Origin: Lactifluus volemus
Lineage: Eukaryota; Basidiomycota; Agaricomycetes; Russulales; Russulaceae
Assembly: GCA_022376515.1 (NCBI GenBank)
Contig: WTXI01000019.1
Coordinates: 434,001 to 498,000, forward strand
Direction: 5' to 3'
Length of the DNA: 64,000 nucleotides
The stretch's first letter is position 1, and the number at the start of each line of letters is the position of its first letter. A program made the position numbers and the translations under genes. Of this stretch, positions 36,050-47,640 are shown one piece after another. Below the pieces are notes generated by a model, which was given only the letters and a program-made list of their open reading frames with translations, ran no database searches and was not told where the DNA came from.

Positions 36050-39000
36050 ATGCTTCGTCCCGCCCCTCCTCCACATATTCTCTCTCCCTCTCAGCTCATT
36101 CGTGACATTCGTGCTGCCCATGGCTTCGACAATGATCAACCTACGCCAGCCGTGATCGAGTTGCGTGGAAAACTAGAGCGCGCTCTCGATCGGTAAGTCC
36201 GTCCCGACTACCACTTTTCTTTCCCTCCACCTTTCCTCCCCCTGCAGGTTATCTAGCGACTTGTACAATAAAAAGACCCACTTTTTACTCGAGTTTATTC
36301 AAAATGCAGACGACAACAACTACGGAGATGACGTAATACCAACTCTTGAGCTCCGCGTTGAAGACCGTCTCGTCGTCTTCGACTGCAACGAGCTTGGTTT
36401 CTCGGCCGCCAATGTCAAGGCTATATGTGACATTGGTGCGAGCACCAAAACTTCGGAAAAGACGCGTGGGTTTATTGGTACGTACTCAGCCCTTTGCCCC
36501 GTCTCGGAGCGCCCATGCACGCTAACTCCACATATATGCGTCTGCAGGCGAAAAGGGCATCGGTTTCAAATCCGTTTTTACCGTCGCCGACGAAGTGCAC
36601 ATTTCCTCAGGCCCATATTCCTTCCATTTCGATAAGAATGCCCCTCTTGGCATGATCACACCTGCCTTGGACTCCGATTATCCCTCTAGGCGTGGTTGGA
36701 CCAGATTCCACTTGCGTCTTGCGCCGTCCGAGAATGGAAACGACCTCAGCATACATTTGCGTGACGTGCGCCCGACATTGCTCCTCTTTTTACGCAAGCT
36801 TCGTGCCCTCAGTATCACTACCCCTGACGCTGCGCCGCACAGCGCGATAGGGATCAAGGTTAAACGCTCCGATGGTCCCGAGGATGACATGGTTACCTTG
36901 GAGCGCATAGAGCGTGAAAAGTCCAAAAAGGAGAGGTATATGCTAGTAAAACACCTCGCCAAGACCTCCGGGCAGGAACCCGCTAGGGAAAATGTCACGG
37001 AGAGCGAGATAGTGTTGGCATTCCCCCTCACCGAGACTCAGGAGCCTGTCATGGAGACTCAGGACGTGCATGCGTTCCTACCCCTGCGGTGCTATGGATT
37101 CAACGTACGCACTTCACATATCCGGAATCATACGTGCTGAAATACCCTCCCAAAAGTTTATCATCCAGGCTGATTTTATTACCTCCGCTAGCAGGGAGGA
37201 TATCCTGACACAAAATACTTGGAACCTGGCTCTTCGGGGCAGTGTCGTTGATGCGTTCCTCCTCGCCGTCAGGCAACGCTTCTTGGACCATCCCATGCTT
37301 CGCAACGTTTGGTTCCGTTACTTGCCCGAGTCTATCGCCGACAGGTTCTTTTGCTATGTAGAGCACAAAATTATCTCTGAGCTCCAAAACATGCAGATAC
37401 TACGCTCTACAGATGGTACATACACCCACCCCTCTCGACTTCTTTTCCGACCCACATCCTTTTGTGACGACTCGGGGGAGCCACTTATACCTGAAACATA
37501 TCTTTTCCAAGGGAAGCTCTACCTTTCACCTGATTATAATGCACACAGAGATGAAAAAATTCTTCGTCGCCTTGGAGTGCGCGAGATGACGGACAACGAC
37601 TTCCTTGCGGGCCTCTCCACCATGGACCAGGTACACGTGTTTGGAGCACAGAGTGACGCATGGCACGACGCAGTAGCGATGGTTCTATTGCGCTATCCGC
37701 GTCCACCCGTAGGTGTACTCATGATACGCATCCTACCCCTGCGCGATGGTCGCTGGGCCCCAGGAGCGTTGGCGCCCAACTTCACATTCCCGCCCACGGG
37801 TGTGAGCGTACCGGATGACCTCGACCTACAAAGCATTGCGCCGGGCATTACATTATTTTCACCACGGTATCAATTCTTCACCCGCCTTGGAGTCACCCCG
37901 TCCAACCCTGTCCCGATCGCGAAAAAGATCCTCTCTGCGTCAGGTCCGCGCACCGTCGCGGCCCGTGTCACACATGCGCGTTTCTTCTTCGATTACCGCA
38001 GGGAGGCAAATATGCCACCTGCCGTGCGCCTTAGGCTCGTTGATGAGCGTGGCTTGTCCGCGCAGGGTGATGAGTTGTATCTAGATCTTCCAGGTGCAGA
38101 CGGTGCTCTTTCACTGCGTGATGCCCTTTCACCTTCGGCGCGCTTCCTTCATCCCGATTACCTCAACGCATATCCCGAATTTGCTGCTGACGAGACCGAC
38201 GAGGACGAGGACGACATTATTGAAAACGGATTCCAAGCAGACACAAGGACGGAATGGCTCAATTGGCTCCGTGACTTTGTCGGCATCAATGTTGTGCCCC
38301 GGGTGCTCAACGGCCACCTCGCCTCTGAATTCTTCGACCGCGCTTCGCACCTCGATGGCCCTCAACTTTTTATCTCGCTGCGCGCCTGGTGGCCCCGTCT
38401 CGAACCACGCCTCACTGAGGCTGGCGAGCGGGCGCTTGGTGCAATCTCCGTAGCGGGCAGACGTCTCGATACCCTGTACCTGCGTCGTGGGGCGCTTGTA
38501 GCAGCCGACGAAGCGGTGACGCTTCCTTGTGTTCCCGTGGATGATCCTGAAGATCGCTCATGGGACTTTCTGGCACGATTAGGTGTCGCGACGCGCCTCA
38601 ACGCCTCATTTTTTGTCAATAAGCTTTTGCATATGCAGTCAATGGGCGAGAAGGACAGCGAATCTGTCGAGGATATCTACAAACAACTCGATGCACGGTT
38701 TCATGAAGACGAGGCAGTGATCAAGTGCGTGCTCTCGCCTGTGCACCTGTGAAGAGAGGCTGACATTGTGACGCAGGAACGCGTTCAAAATGTACCCTAT
38801 CATCCTTGTATTCGTCAACAATGAGGCAGAACGTGTCTGGCTGCGCAAGACGGACGTCTATTGGTACGGTCCCCCGTCGATGACGTCCAAGGCGGTCATC
38901 AGTCGCTCGTATCCGCATCTTATCAACTTTTTCTTCTATAAGCTCGGCATCACTAACGCACCGCCCTACGCTCTCGTCGACGAGCTTCGCATGATCGCCG

Positions 39001-40997
39001 ATAAACACCCATCTGGGCGGATACCACAAGGTGTGCGGGAACATGTCGCCGACATCCTGGCAGATATCAGCGACATTATTGAGAGCATGTCCAGTGTTCC
39101 CCATTCATTCGAAGCGCTCGCGGAGATTGCTGCATTCCCTGTGCTGGTACCTGGGCAAGGTCTCGGGCTGCGCGCTGCAGAAGAGTTTTATATACCGGGC
39201 AAGTACGCGGACGTGTTCCGTAAACACGTCGCGCTTTTGGACCTCCCAGACTCCATCCCGATTACACGGATTCGCTCCCTGCTTCAGTCGAGTATTTTCA
39301 AGGACAAGATCCGCAACCTAGACTTATGCGTGACTAAGCGGTCTGTACCTGGAGGGAAGAGGGTGCTAGACTCTCATGCTACAGACTTGTATTCGAGCAG
39401 GGCCGAATACCTTGCGAGGTATATCCAATTCGCCTCTGTTTCCGCTTAAACGAGAGGGGAAGTGCTAATGTCCCTACCAGGCTTGTGTACCACCATAGCA
39501 ACTCATCGGATATTCCTCCCGAGAAAAAAGAGATTCTTGCCAAGCTTCGCAAGATCACAGTCATCGGGGTACCGTCGATCACCACTACTCTGTCCATCGA
39601 ATCGTTTCAAGAGAAAACACCGGAGTATGTCGCGTTTGAGGAGGCGAATGACAAGTTCACCGTGTTCGTCAGCAACGCACTCGGCCTGGGCAAGTCAATC
39701 CACCCATCCATCTGCACGTCCCTTGGGCACCTGCTTGGGGTTGACATGATGTTGCTCTTTACTTGCATCACGCAGCCGGTCGACACGATCAATGATCTCT
39801 TCGAGTTCAACGGTATTGAGAAACTTCCGGATGATCATGACCGCTCGTGGCTTCAGACGATCACGCAACCAAATGTACCCGTGGTGCCTGAGCCAGTCGT
39901 CCCCGAGAAGTCTCCGAGTCCTGCGCTGCCCCCGAGTCCGCCTCCTCGCCCTTCAACTGCACTGTCGGTGAACGACGAGGACCACTTTCCTCAGCTCGGA
40001 AAAGAGGCCCCGAAGGCGTTACGCCACACACCGTCGCTCTCTTCGACTTCGACTTCGACTTTTCACCAGTCCCAGTCGCCATCGAAAGGAAGACAGAGGC
40101 AGCAATCGTGGGCGCACACCTTCGTTGCGGTCTCCGAGCATTCCCAGTTCTTGCCACCGTCTAGGTCGCCGTTCATTTCGGGAAACTTGCAACCTCTACC
40201 GCCGATAAATAACGCGAGAGACACGAACAGGCTCACTGGCACTGCGTTGATGGAACCATCTGTCAATGACCAACAGGTGGTGCCCGGCGCTCTAGGTATG
40301 CCTGTTTGGCCTCCCTTTGGTAATTTCAACGCACCTATGGGCACGGAGGAGACGGACATGGTTGGAATCATGGGCGAGCACTTCGTGCGTTCTTTTTAAA
40401 ATCTATCCACGTCACTGAGTAACGAAAAATGACCACTCTTGAAAAAAGGTATACAAATTACTTCTTCGCATGCTGACCGACTTTGGGCCTGCCAACTGGA
40501 CGAGCGAGCTACGTAACAGCATCCCAGGCTTTGCCCCGTTCCAAGGCCACGCTTATGCCGATTTTACGTACTCCGATACGCAAGGTCAGCTCACGCGGGA
40601 GTGGTTCGGGCCCGAAAAGGCTACGGCGTGGCACGGCCGCTGGCCACGGTACCACATCGAGGTCAAGTCGACACGGGGAGAAGAGAATGAGCCGTTCCAT
40701 ATTAGCCGGCATCAGATGGCTACTGTACGTCTCTTTCCTTTCATGTTCTGCAGGAGACAGGCGCGAACTGAGTTGTTTGTTCGGCCTCACTAGGCATTTG
40801 CTCTCTCGGAGCGCACCCATCTCGGTCCAGACATGTACGTCATTGCGCGTGTTTCAAGGGTGGGGTCGCCGCAACCGCAGTGTATGGTTTACCTAGATCC
40901 ACATCGGGCTTTGTTTGTCGGCCGTCTGCAGTATGCCGCCGACGTCTTTCTACAGCGCAGCACTGATAGTCGGGTTTCGATGGGAGTGGTTACATAA
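36050..40997 (+). CDS. NO VEIN/sacsin-type HSP90-like ATPase with NO VEIN C-terminal (DUF3883-like) domain
   Basis: Eight exons: 36050-36192, 36248-36477, 36548-37104, 37157-38724, 38777-39418, 39481-40384, 40449-40724, 40794-40997; 1507 aa, all phases consistent. The N-terminal histidine-kinase/HSP90-type ATP fold shows the N box FIQNADDNNY (N67-A-D-D70), ICDIGASTK, and the glycine-rich lid GEKGIGFKS (125-133). The middle is long, with an acidic patch (DETDEDEDD). A Pro/Ser-rich low-complexity stretch (about 1170-1300) precedes the C-terminal domain with YHIEVKST (E1419, K1421), as in the NO VEIN C-terminal/DUF3883 family. That domain has been related to nuclease-like folds; this is recalled and not tested. 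Plant NO VEIN acts in cell-fate patterning; fungal roles are not known to me. It lies next to the SDR pair and about 6 kb from the NLR array. Confidence 0.9.
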
Positions 40998-41625
40998 GGT
41001 GCTGTTTTTACAGAGGGTACGGTAACATGATGGACGTATTTAGAGGGTAGTTCCCTTTGTGATCAATTGTAGAGGCGTAAGGGAAGTGGGATGATGTCGT
41101 TACGATGGTGCGGTTGCGCGGGTGAGGTTGATCATATTTGTGGGTACAGAGTGACTACCCCGCAGCAAGAAACACGGGAGTCTGTTGTTCATGTCCCACA
41201 ACCTAACTGGGCGACAGCGCCGGGATTGACAAGTCGTATTACGCGGGTTAGTTTACAAAGCGGAAATACCAAAATATGAGGTCCTGAGGAGCCGAGCCAC
41301 TGCTGTGCTGTGGGTTATGGGCATCCAATGGGCGAAAAGGGCGCAAGCCCGTTCGTTACACAGCACATAGCCACAGGGGAATGCGGGTAGACACAGCACA
41401 ACGAAAAAGGAAATAACTGGCCACGCATTTTGCTAATTATAGAGGCAGTACCTCAAATTGCGTAGTTCATGTCCTTTTTACACTGCATGGGATTATGACC
41501 TGCTGTCATCCGCCTAATCGAGTACAAAAACCTTTGGGGGACGTTCATACCCGAGTTGCTTTCCCACTTCCTCACAACCACCCTAACTCTATAAACTTCA
41601 ACCCTCGGCAAGACTTATCGTTACG
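40998..41625. other. Intergenic region, nothing recognised
   Basis: Non-coding between the ATPase gene and the EF-hand gene; short open frames only. No promoter element can be firmly assigned. Confidence 0.4.
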
Positions 41626-42888
41626 ATGAACACAGTCCTTCAAAGGGTAAGCTACTGATATTTCAAACAACGTTCCGAAGTTCCTTTGGATCTAATTTTA
41701 CGACTTTTTGGAATCTGTGATATAGCTCACTGGTCATACCAGAAGAAAGAACTTGAAGCCGGAGTCGGAGAGAGAGCAATTTAGGCCCAATCTGCGACTT
41801 CAAACTCAAGATCCCCATAGTCACTCGCCTCTCACACCTCTCGGCCCTACACATCAGCTCGTTTCTCAGCCACATGGCACAGGCACAGATATGGACTGGG
41901 TGGGAGGCTTTGCTCAGCCAACAACCACCCCTGTGCTCGTCGCACCCCTCCATACTCAAGATGATGACTCGGAGTGAGTCATGGATCCACTCAGAGCTTA
42001 TCTTTTCAGACTAATACACGCACGCTACTCTAAAGACATTTAGTCTGGTTTGCCGCTATCGACCAGGACAACAGCGGACGAATATCTGCTGAAGAGCTGC
42101 GTTGGTGTGACCCCTTGATTTATCTGGACCAGGACTGATTAATCGTGTTATACAGAGAGCGCACTTATGACCGGAAATGGCCAAAAGCGATTTTCGTCTG
42201 ACACTGTGAGGTATCTGATGAATGTTTTTGTACGTGATCTCTTTGCTTTCATGTTATCCTTTCTAAAAGTTGGCGTACGAAGGACTTGGATGGAAATGGC
42301 GAAATTGGGGTAGAAGAGGTAGAGTGGATCACTTTTTGGTCGTTCGTTCTAAATTGATCTCCCGTGCATAGTTCAAGCCCCTCTGGAATTATGTCAAGGT
42401 GTGAATCTTTTGTGAAAGATTTCTGGCCTTGTCCAACAATCGTCTGTAGCAATGGCGGGAGATGTTCGACTCTTTCGATGATAACAAAGATGGCATAATA
42501 GATGCTAGAGAGCTGGCCACTGCGCTGGGCTATTACGAGTAAGCCTGACTTCCTCCATGTGATCGTCCTCCTTTCTGATGATTCTTCGCACTTGAACAGC
42601 ATGCATATGGATCCATCCGTGATCGACATGCTCATACGGAAATATGGTGTGTCCATTTTCTCCATTGCCACGCCATCCGGAGGCTTGATATAACCAAACT
42701 CGACAGGAACATCCCACCGCTCCCCAGGCCACAAAGCAAATGATAGCTCACCAAAGATCGAACTAGACCGTTTCGTCTGCGCATGCGTTGTCGTGCAGCA
42801 ACTATGTCAGCTTTACGACCGGTGTGGGGCAATCCAAGCCGGGGTCAGCCGGGACGAGTTTCTCCTTGCAGTATTACGACTTCCTTGA
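41626..42888 (+). CDS. Penta-EF-hand-like calcium-binding protein, copy 1
   Basis: Nine exons: 41626-41646, 41726-41973, 42036-42100, 42156-42229, 42283-42318, 42372-42398, 42450-42538, 42600-42646, 42728-42888; 255 aa, all phases close. After a Pro/Gln/His-rich N-terminus, typical of the PEF (ALG-2/sorcin/peflin) family, come canonical loops DQDNSGRISAEE (about 99-110), DLDGNGEIGVEE (137-148) and DDNKDGIIDARE (167-178), separated by PEF-type helices (FKPLWNYVKQWREMF). The last region, where PEF proteins dimerise, is divergent (LDRFVCACVVVQQLCQLYDR). It probably acts as a cytosolic Ca2+ sensor that binds membranes or partner proteins on Ca2+ rise. A paralog lies at 47.6-49.2 kb with the same intron positions. 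Confidence 0.88.
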
Positions 42889-43685
42889 GTGTTCGGAGAA
42901 CGACGTCCGCGTCCTTTTTCACTGTGGCTGAATCTAAATAAGTGTGCCAGCGAGAAGCGTCGCGCGCTTCTCGCTGCCACTTGGTTACCCTATACGGCTC
43001 CGAGTCTCAGATATATCGAGGTGGAGGGGCCAGGCTACCGTACATGGCTCAAACCCAGGGTCTGTGTACTGGACGATTGTAGATGACATTTACTGTAACA
43101 GTCTTTTTTTAGTCAGAACCATCCACGTAATAACATCATCAGCTCAACTTGGGACTAGGACGTCGCGTAGTAGACCAATAGGTAGAGTTGGCATGTCTTC
43201 TATTGTTCAGCGAGCAGAACATTGCCATAGTCCGGATTCTGCGCACGTGCCAGTCGGAGAACGGAGTGTACCGTCGGCGGCCCGGGCCGGGGACGAACAT
43301 TCCTTCTGGCAAACCGCCCGCTCAACGATGACAATATGACGATCGAGGACAGCGTGGTTGTGCAACGATGGGTCTGAGGTGAATTCAAGCTCTTGACTGG
43401 TATCGGTAGTAGGTAAAAGTGGCACGTCACGGTGAAACCACAATCGCTGTTCGTCTCTATTTCTGGTATCCCCTGCTCCTGGGTCTGTCTGAGCATATAT
43501 CGAGGTTTTGAACCATCTATTTTAGAAACGTCTTGGAAAGACTCTGAACAGGTAAGTTATGCTTAGGCTCTCTGACCTCATTTTTACCAATTAGTATTTA
43601 CACCGAGGACAGCGTTGCCACTTGTACGAGATGGTCCAATTGGACACCCTTCCGGCGGCAACTTTACTCTCGTCTTGGTCGGCCT
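42889..43685. other. Intergenic region, nothing recognised
   Basis: About 800 bp at the 3' ends of two convergent genes. Open frames on both strands (such as 43496-43200 -) lack motifs. Confidence 0.35.
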
Positions 43686-44644
43686 TCAATCATCTCCACA
43701 AGCACTGCAGAATCTACGGCCGGAGGAACATGCCTGCATATGACAGCCTTGACATAGTGCCGCCACGTCTGTATTGATCGCATCCCTAAGAACCCCATCG
43801 CATTAGTCAGTTCCTCCGAATAAATGACCACCAACACGGGCACCAACCACATATGTTGAGTGCTACAGAACGCCCCATACAGACGCGCTACTTCAAATGG
43901 GACAGGTGTTTGACAGACAATACAAGGTTCACTGTCTGGCGCTTCAGATGTTGGCGTGTCCCGGCGTAATGCCCTTCCTGGGATATGGTTTGCGGTCGGA
44001 GTCTATGATACGAACGGAAGCGCTCACTGAGAGTATTCCTCCTGGATGAGCGCCCTGGGATCAGTCAGTCTGCGACCAGAGTCTGCAATTGAAGGTGAAA
44101 AGAGCCGCTCTCACTGGACGCCTCAGATCTTCTCCCGACGACAGGGTACGTTATCAACGCTCGAATATACATGGCCGAGTCGTCGTCAATGAGGTCACTA
44201 TGGTGCGGCTCGAAGTCTTGCTCTGGATTTCCACGGACCAGGGAGTCGTACAACGATTCGTCAAACACTGATTGATAGTTGAGTGTATCCTCATCGACGT
44301 CTGCGGACCTATTACGAAGGTCTTGGTCCAGAGAGGCGAGGGGATTTTCTGTGTCGCCTGTGGAGGGGGGTGAGGAAATGGCAGATGGACCCATGACTTG
44401 TGCAAAGGGCGAGGAGCCACCAGTGCTATACGCTGTAAACTCACAAGGCTTGGTCGTGTGTATCGCGACGAGTGAAAGAAGAATGTCATATGAACTTACT
44501 TTGCGGATGATAGAAGGCGCGTGTCACAGGATTCCGACTCGCTACAGTAGAGGGGGCATTGTTCGTGGATTCTGTCACAGTTCCCGGAGTCTGCGATGAC
44601 GCACGGTTGGGATTGGATTCTGAATTAATGGGATTCCGAGTCAT
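43686..44644 (-). CDS. Paired Cys/His-motif protein, family member 1
   Basis: Four exons: 44644-44500, 44432-44077, 44002-43848, 43785-43686; 251 aa with all phases closing (the third intron donor GTCGCA is the weakest). The N-terminus is Ser/Pro/Thr-rich and disordered-looking, with an acidic middle (SADVDEDTLNYQS, DDDSAMY). The C-terminal 75 residues hold two Cys half-motifs: C-x2-C-x15-C-x3-H (CIVCQTPV ... GAFCSTQHMW), then after the last intron DAIN and C-x2-C-x4-C-x6-C-x2-C (LCQGCHMQAC ... FCSACGDD). Both look zinc-binding. I cannot name the domain. Two homologs with the same last-intron position (within the W/M codon before DAIN) lie at 54.1 and 55.3 kb on the + strand. Function unknown. 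Confidence 0.75.
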
Positions 44645-45635
44645 GGGCTTCACAAGGGCGGTGCGAGCAGCTTTTCTCTACTGATTGTGGGGGAGGGTAT
44701 CAAAGGCCTGATAGGTCCATATTTTACTAATTTAGTAACTTGAAGGTCTGCGCCCGGGGAATGTACAGCAAAAGCAAACAATCGTGCCCATAAACTGACA
44801 TGGGCGCAACGGGAGTTCGCGAAGGTTTATTAGCCCTGGCCGCCTGGTGAGGCTAGTAGACCGATGCAGTCTAGTCCGCTCTGTAGTTTGTGTACTGGAT
44901 AATCGTTTGCACTACCACTGCGTTAAAGGTTTTAGAGTTTCGAGTCCCTGGTGGACGTGTGGCCAGTTGCCAGATTGATTTAGATCTGACTAGATCTGAC
45001 TAATCGAATATGGGAATCCTCACTGGCAGCCTCGGAACAACACCCGGACGCCATGAGCCATTATATTGTCATGCCAGTGACATATGTCATGGTAGTGATT
45101 TAGTGTAAATTGTGTTTTGTGGCACGCATGGCAACTTCTTGAATGGGTATCCCATTGGCACAGGCTGTTGTGCCACTCTGACGACAGATCGTGCTCCAGT
45201 TAGCTGAGCGTGAGACGCCGGCGCTTGCGAAGTCGAAGGGGCGTGGGCCAAGTCGTCAGCAACCGCAGGCCAAAGAGTGTAAATTGAAGCGTGAATCGCG
45301 GCGCAGAAAGTGTGAATCGAGGCGTGACAGGTGTGAATAGAGGCGTGACGAGCGTGGGCGGTTCACGTGCGCTGGGCGGAGTTGGAAATTCATGCGACAT
45401 GGAATACACCGAACCACTGCCTCAATTGTGATACATGCTGTGGTGCATCAACGGTGATGGGTACCGTGTGCGACTGGGGTTTACCAGGCCTCCTAGAGGA
45501 TGCCCTCACGTGTTCTCTCCTTCACTGACACGTTCAGCGAGCCCCTATACCCTTATATAAACTCTTCAAAACTCTTCAAACTAGCGCATCTCAGCCTCAC
45601 CTACCTAAAGCACTGTGCCTCAATTCGACAGTCCG
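44645..45635. other. Intergenic region with short degenerate repeats
   Basis: No gene. At about 45275-45360 a degenerate unit of roughly 20 bp (GTGTGAATCGAGGCGTGA and variants) is repeated about four times. CTCTTCAAA is repeated directly near 45565. A TATA-like TTATATAAA lies near 45553, about 80 bp before the ATG of the next gene, and may be its core promoter. Confidence 0.4.
45553..45562 (+). promoter_or_regulatory. Possible TATA element of the RBR ligase gene
   Basis: TTATATAAAC sits about 80 bp before the start codon at 45636, with a CTCTTCAAA direct repeat just after it. Position and sequence are only suggestive. Confidence 0.3.
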
Positions 45636-46925
45636 ATGGCATGGACAACACTCCGACCTGATATGAGACTCGACATTGTTGCGTCCCCGAATAACGGCAC
45701 AATACCCAAATCGCCGCTCCATCAGACGTTCAATCCAAAGTTGTGGTCCTCTGCGGCGACATCGGTGAGTGACAGTTACACCAATATTTACGCCAACCAC
45801 AGTTCAATTGACTTACCTGAGTCAGAGTGGTTCTCCCCATTCTCAACTGGCTGATGTAGCTCCGTATTTGTCGAACCACGAATTCGCTGCCCTCTTGCAA
45901 CTCCAATTCGATGAAGAAGACAGGTTGTTGATAGCGGAGCGTGCAGCGCTCGCTGCTGCTGCGCAGCGCTTGTTCGACTGCGGAGTGTGCATGGACACTC
46001 TTCCAGAAGAATCGATCGCGCGAATCGAGCCTTGTGGACATCCGTTTTGCAGGGACTGCGCCCGTGGATTCATCGTGTCCCAGATAGAATCACGCCGATT
46101 CCCTGTTCTATGCCCAACGTGTACGGCAACACCGGGAATCAACGCGGAGGCAATCGGAAGTATGTGAATTGCGTTGGATGACACGGTTTAACAAAGCTGA
46201 TCTGTCACAGAGATCTCGCGGCAGCTGGTGCTCGACATTGGCATCACGGAGGAGCAGTATGAAGTTTGGATCGAGATGGAAATGGCAGAGCTCTTCGTTT
46301 CCTTGCGGTGCCCAAAGTAAGTTAATAACTTGCAACGGATGTTTCGTGGTTGTGACCATTGCTCACGCCGCCGGATAGGTGCAGTCGCTCTACTTTCTGC
46401 GATCGGGAGGAATTCAATGAGGTGAATCACCTGAAATGCCCCATCACGGACTGCAACTATGTCTGGTGCAAGATGTGCCAGCAAGAGATCATCCCTAATG
46501 GGCCGGAGCATTCATGCGATGGCTCTTCGGAGATGGCCCATCTGGTCCAGCAGGAAGGCTGGAAGTATTGTCCGAGTGAGTCTATTCCATCGGGCTATAA
46601 ATGGATGAGATGTGACGACTGCTCAGCTTGCAAGACTCCTTGCGAGAAGATTTCTGGGTGTAATTTCATTTCCGTGAGTGGGGTCAACCTTCGACGCAAG
46701 GTTATACTTATTCATGGATGACTTTCGCACGCCTGTCAATGGCTATCAGTGCATATCTCCTGGATGCAATACGTGAGTGACAATAATTTCTGGTGTTGGG
46801 AATTCCTAACTTCTTCGCCCCTAAGGCATTTTTGCTATGCTTGTCGGGCATTGATCATTAGGTCTGCGGTCCCGGTAGAAATTGCTCAAGGAAAACGTGA
46901 ACATTATTCAAATGGTTGTGCGTGA
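45636..46925 (+). CDS. RING-IBR-RING (RBR) E3 ubiquitin ligase
   Basis: Seven exons: 45636-45764, 45826-46159, 46211-46316, 46379-46575, 46627-46673, 46750-46772, 46826-46925; 311 aa, phases consistent. RING1 spans about 95-138: CGVCMDTL, PCGHPFCRDCARGF, LCPTC. The IBR follows: LRCPKCS, FCDREE, LKCPITDCNYVWCKMC and a His/Cys closing HSC. RING2 is split over three exons: YCPTCKTPC, then SGCNFIS (the Cys in GCN aligns with the catalytic thioester Cys of HHARI/Parkin-type enzymes), CISPGCNTHFCYAC, and HYSNGC at the end. Family function: accepts ubiquitin from an E2 on the RING2 Cys, then passes it to substrate. It is short for an RBR, with no extra N-terminal domain beyond a Ser/Thr-rich leader. 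Substrate unknown. Confidence 0.92.
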
Positions 46926-47640
46926 CGTAAATTCATGTATGCCTTTGGCTATTGGCTGTAATACCGCTGTCGGTCGCTTGTGAATAGTACGTTCCTTTCA
47001 ATAACAGCCCTCGAAACGCCCTTACAGTGGTCTGCCGGGTTCTACTATGATGAGTGTATTGTATATGAAGTAGAAATTGGTAGTCACTTGCGAGCAAGAG
47101 CTGTAGTGAACGGAGTCGACGGGCAACCCTAATCGCGTTTACATAATCATGACTTGCGCCACCACGCCACCACCAAATGAAGCAACTGGTAATAGTAATT
47201 CTTACAGTAAAAACCTCCGACACAGGGTGCTTGTATCGTCCCCGTAAGACACAGATAGGGTTAAGATCCAATGTCCACCAACCAACGAGCTATTATCATC
47301 GCCGCAGGCACGCAGGAGTGGCTACGATAATTGACCTGCTTGCCGTTGTGACGGGCCGAGTTTCACGGACGGGATCTAACCGGTCCGAGCGTACAAATAG
47401 ATAATTGATTGCGCACGGCTCTTTATTATCGAATAAATTACAATTAAATTCTTGTCTTTATTGTACATTTACTGTATGAGGCCTATAGGCCAATGCACAC
47501 TCCTTCTATGTATTTATAGGACATTTTCTCGCCGTTTTCACTTCGAATTCACTCTCTTATCTATCGACTGAACGCTTCCTAGCGTTATCTTATCTAACCT
47601 CAATCGCTGCGTTTCATTAGATCCTACTTCCCCTCATTAA
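46926..47640. other. Intergenic region, nothing recognised
   Basis: AT-rich in its right half. The open frame at 47177-47404 lacks motifs. It probably includes the 5' region of the second EF-hand gene. Confidence 0.35.
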
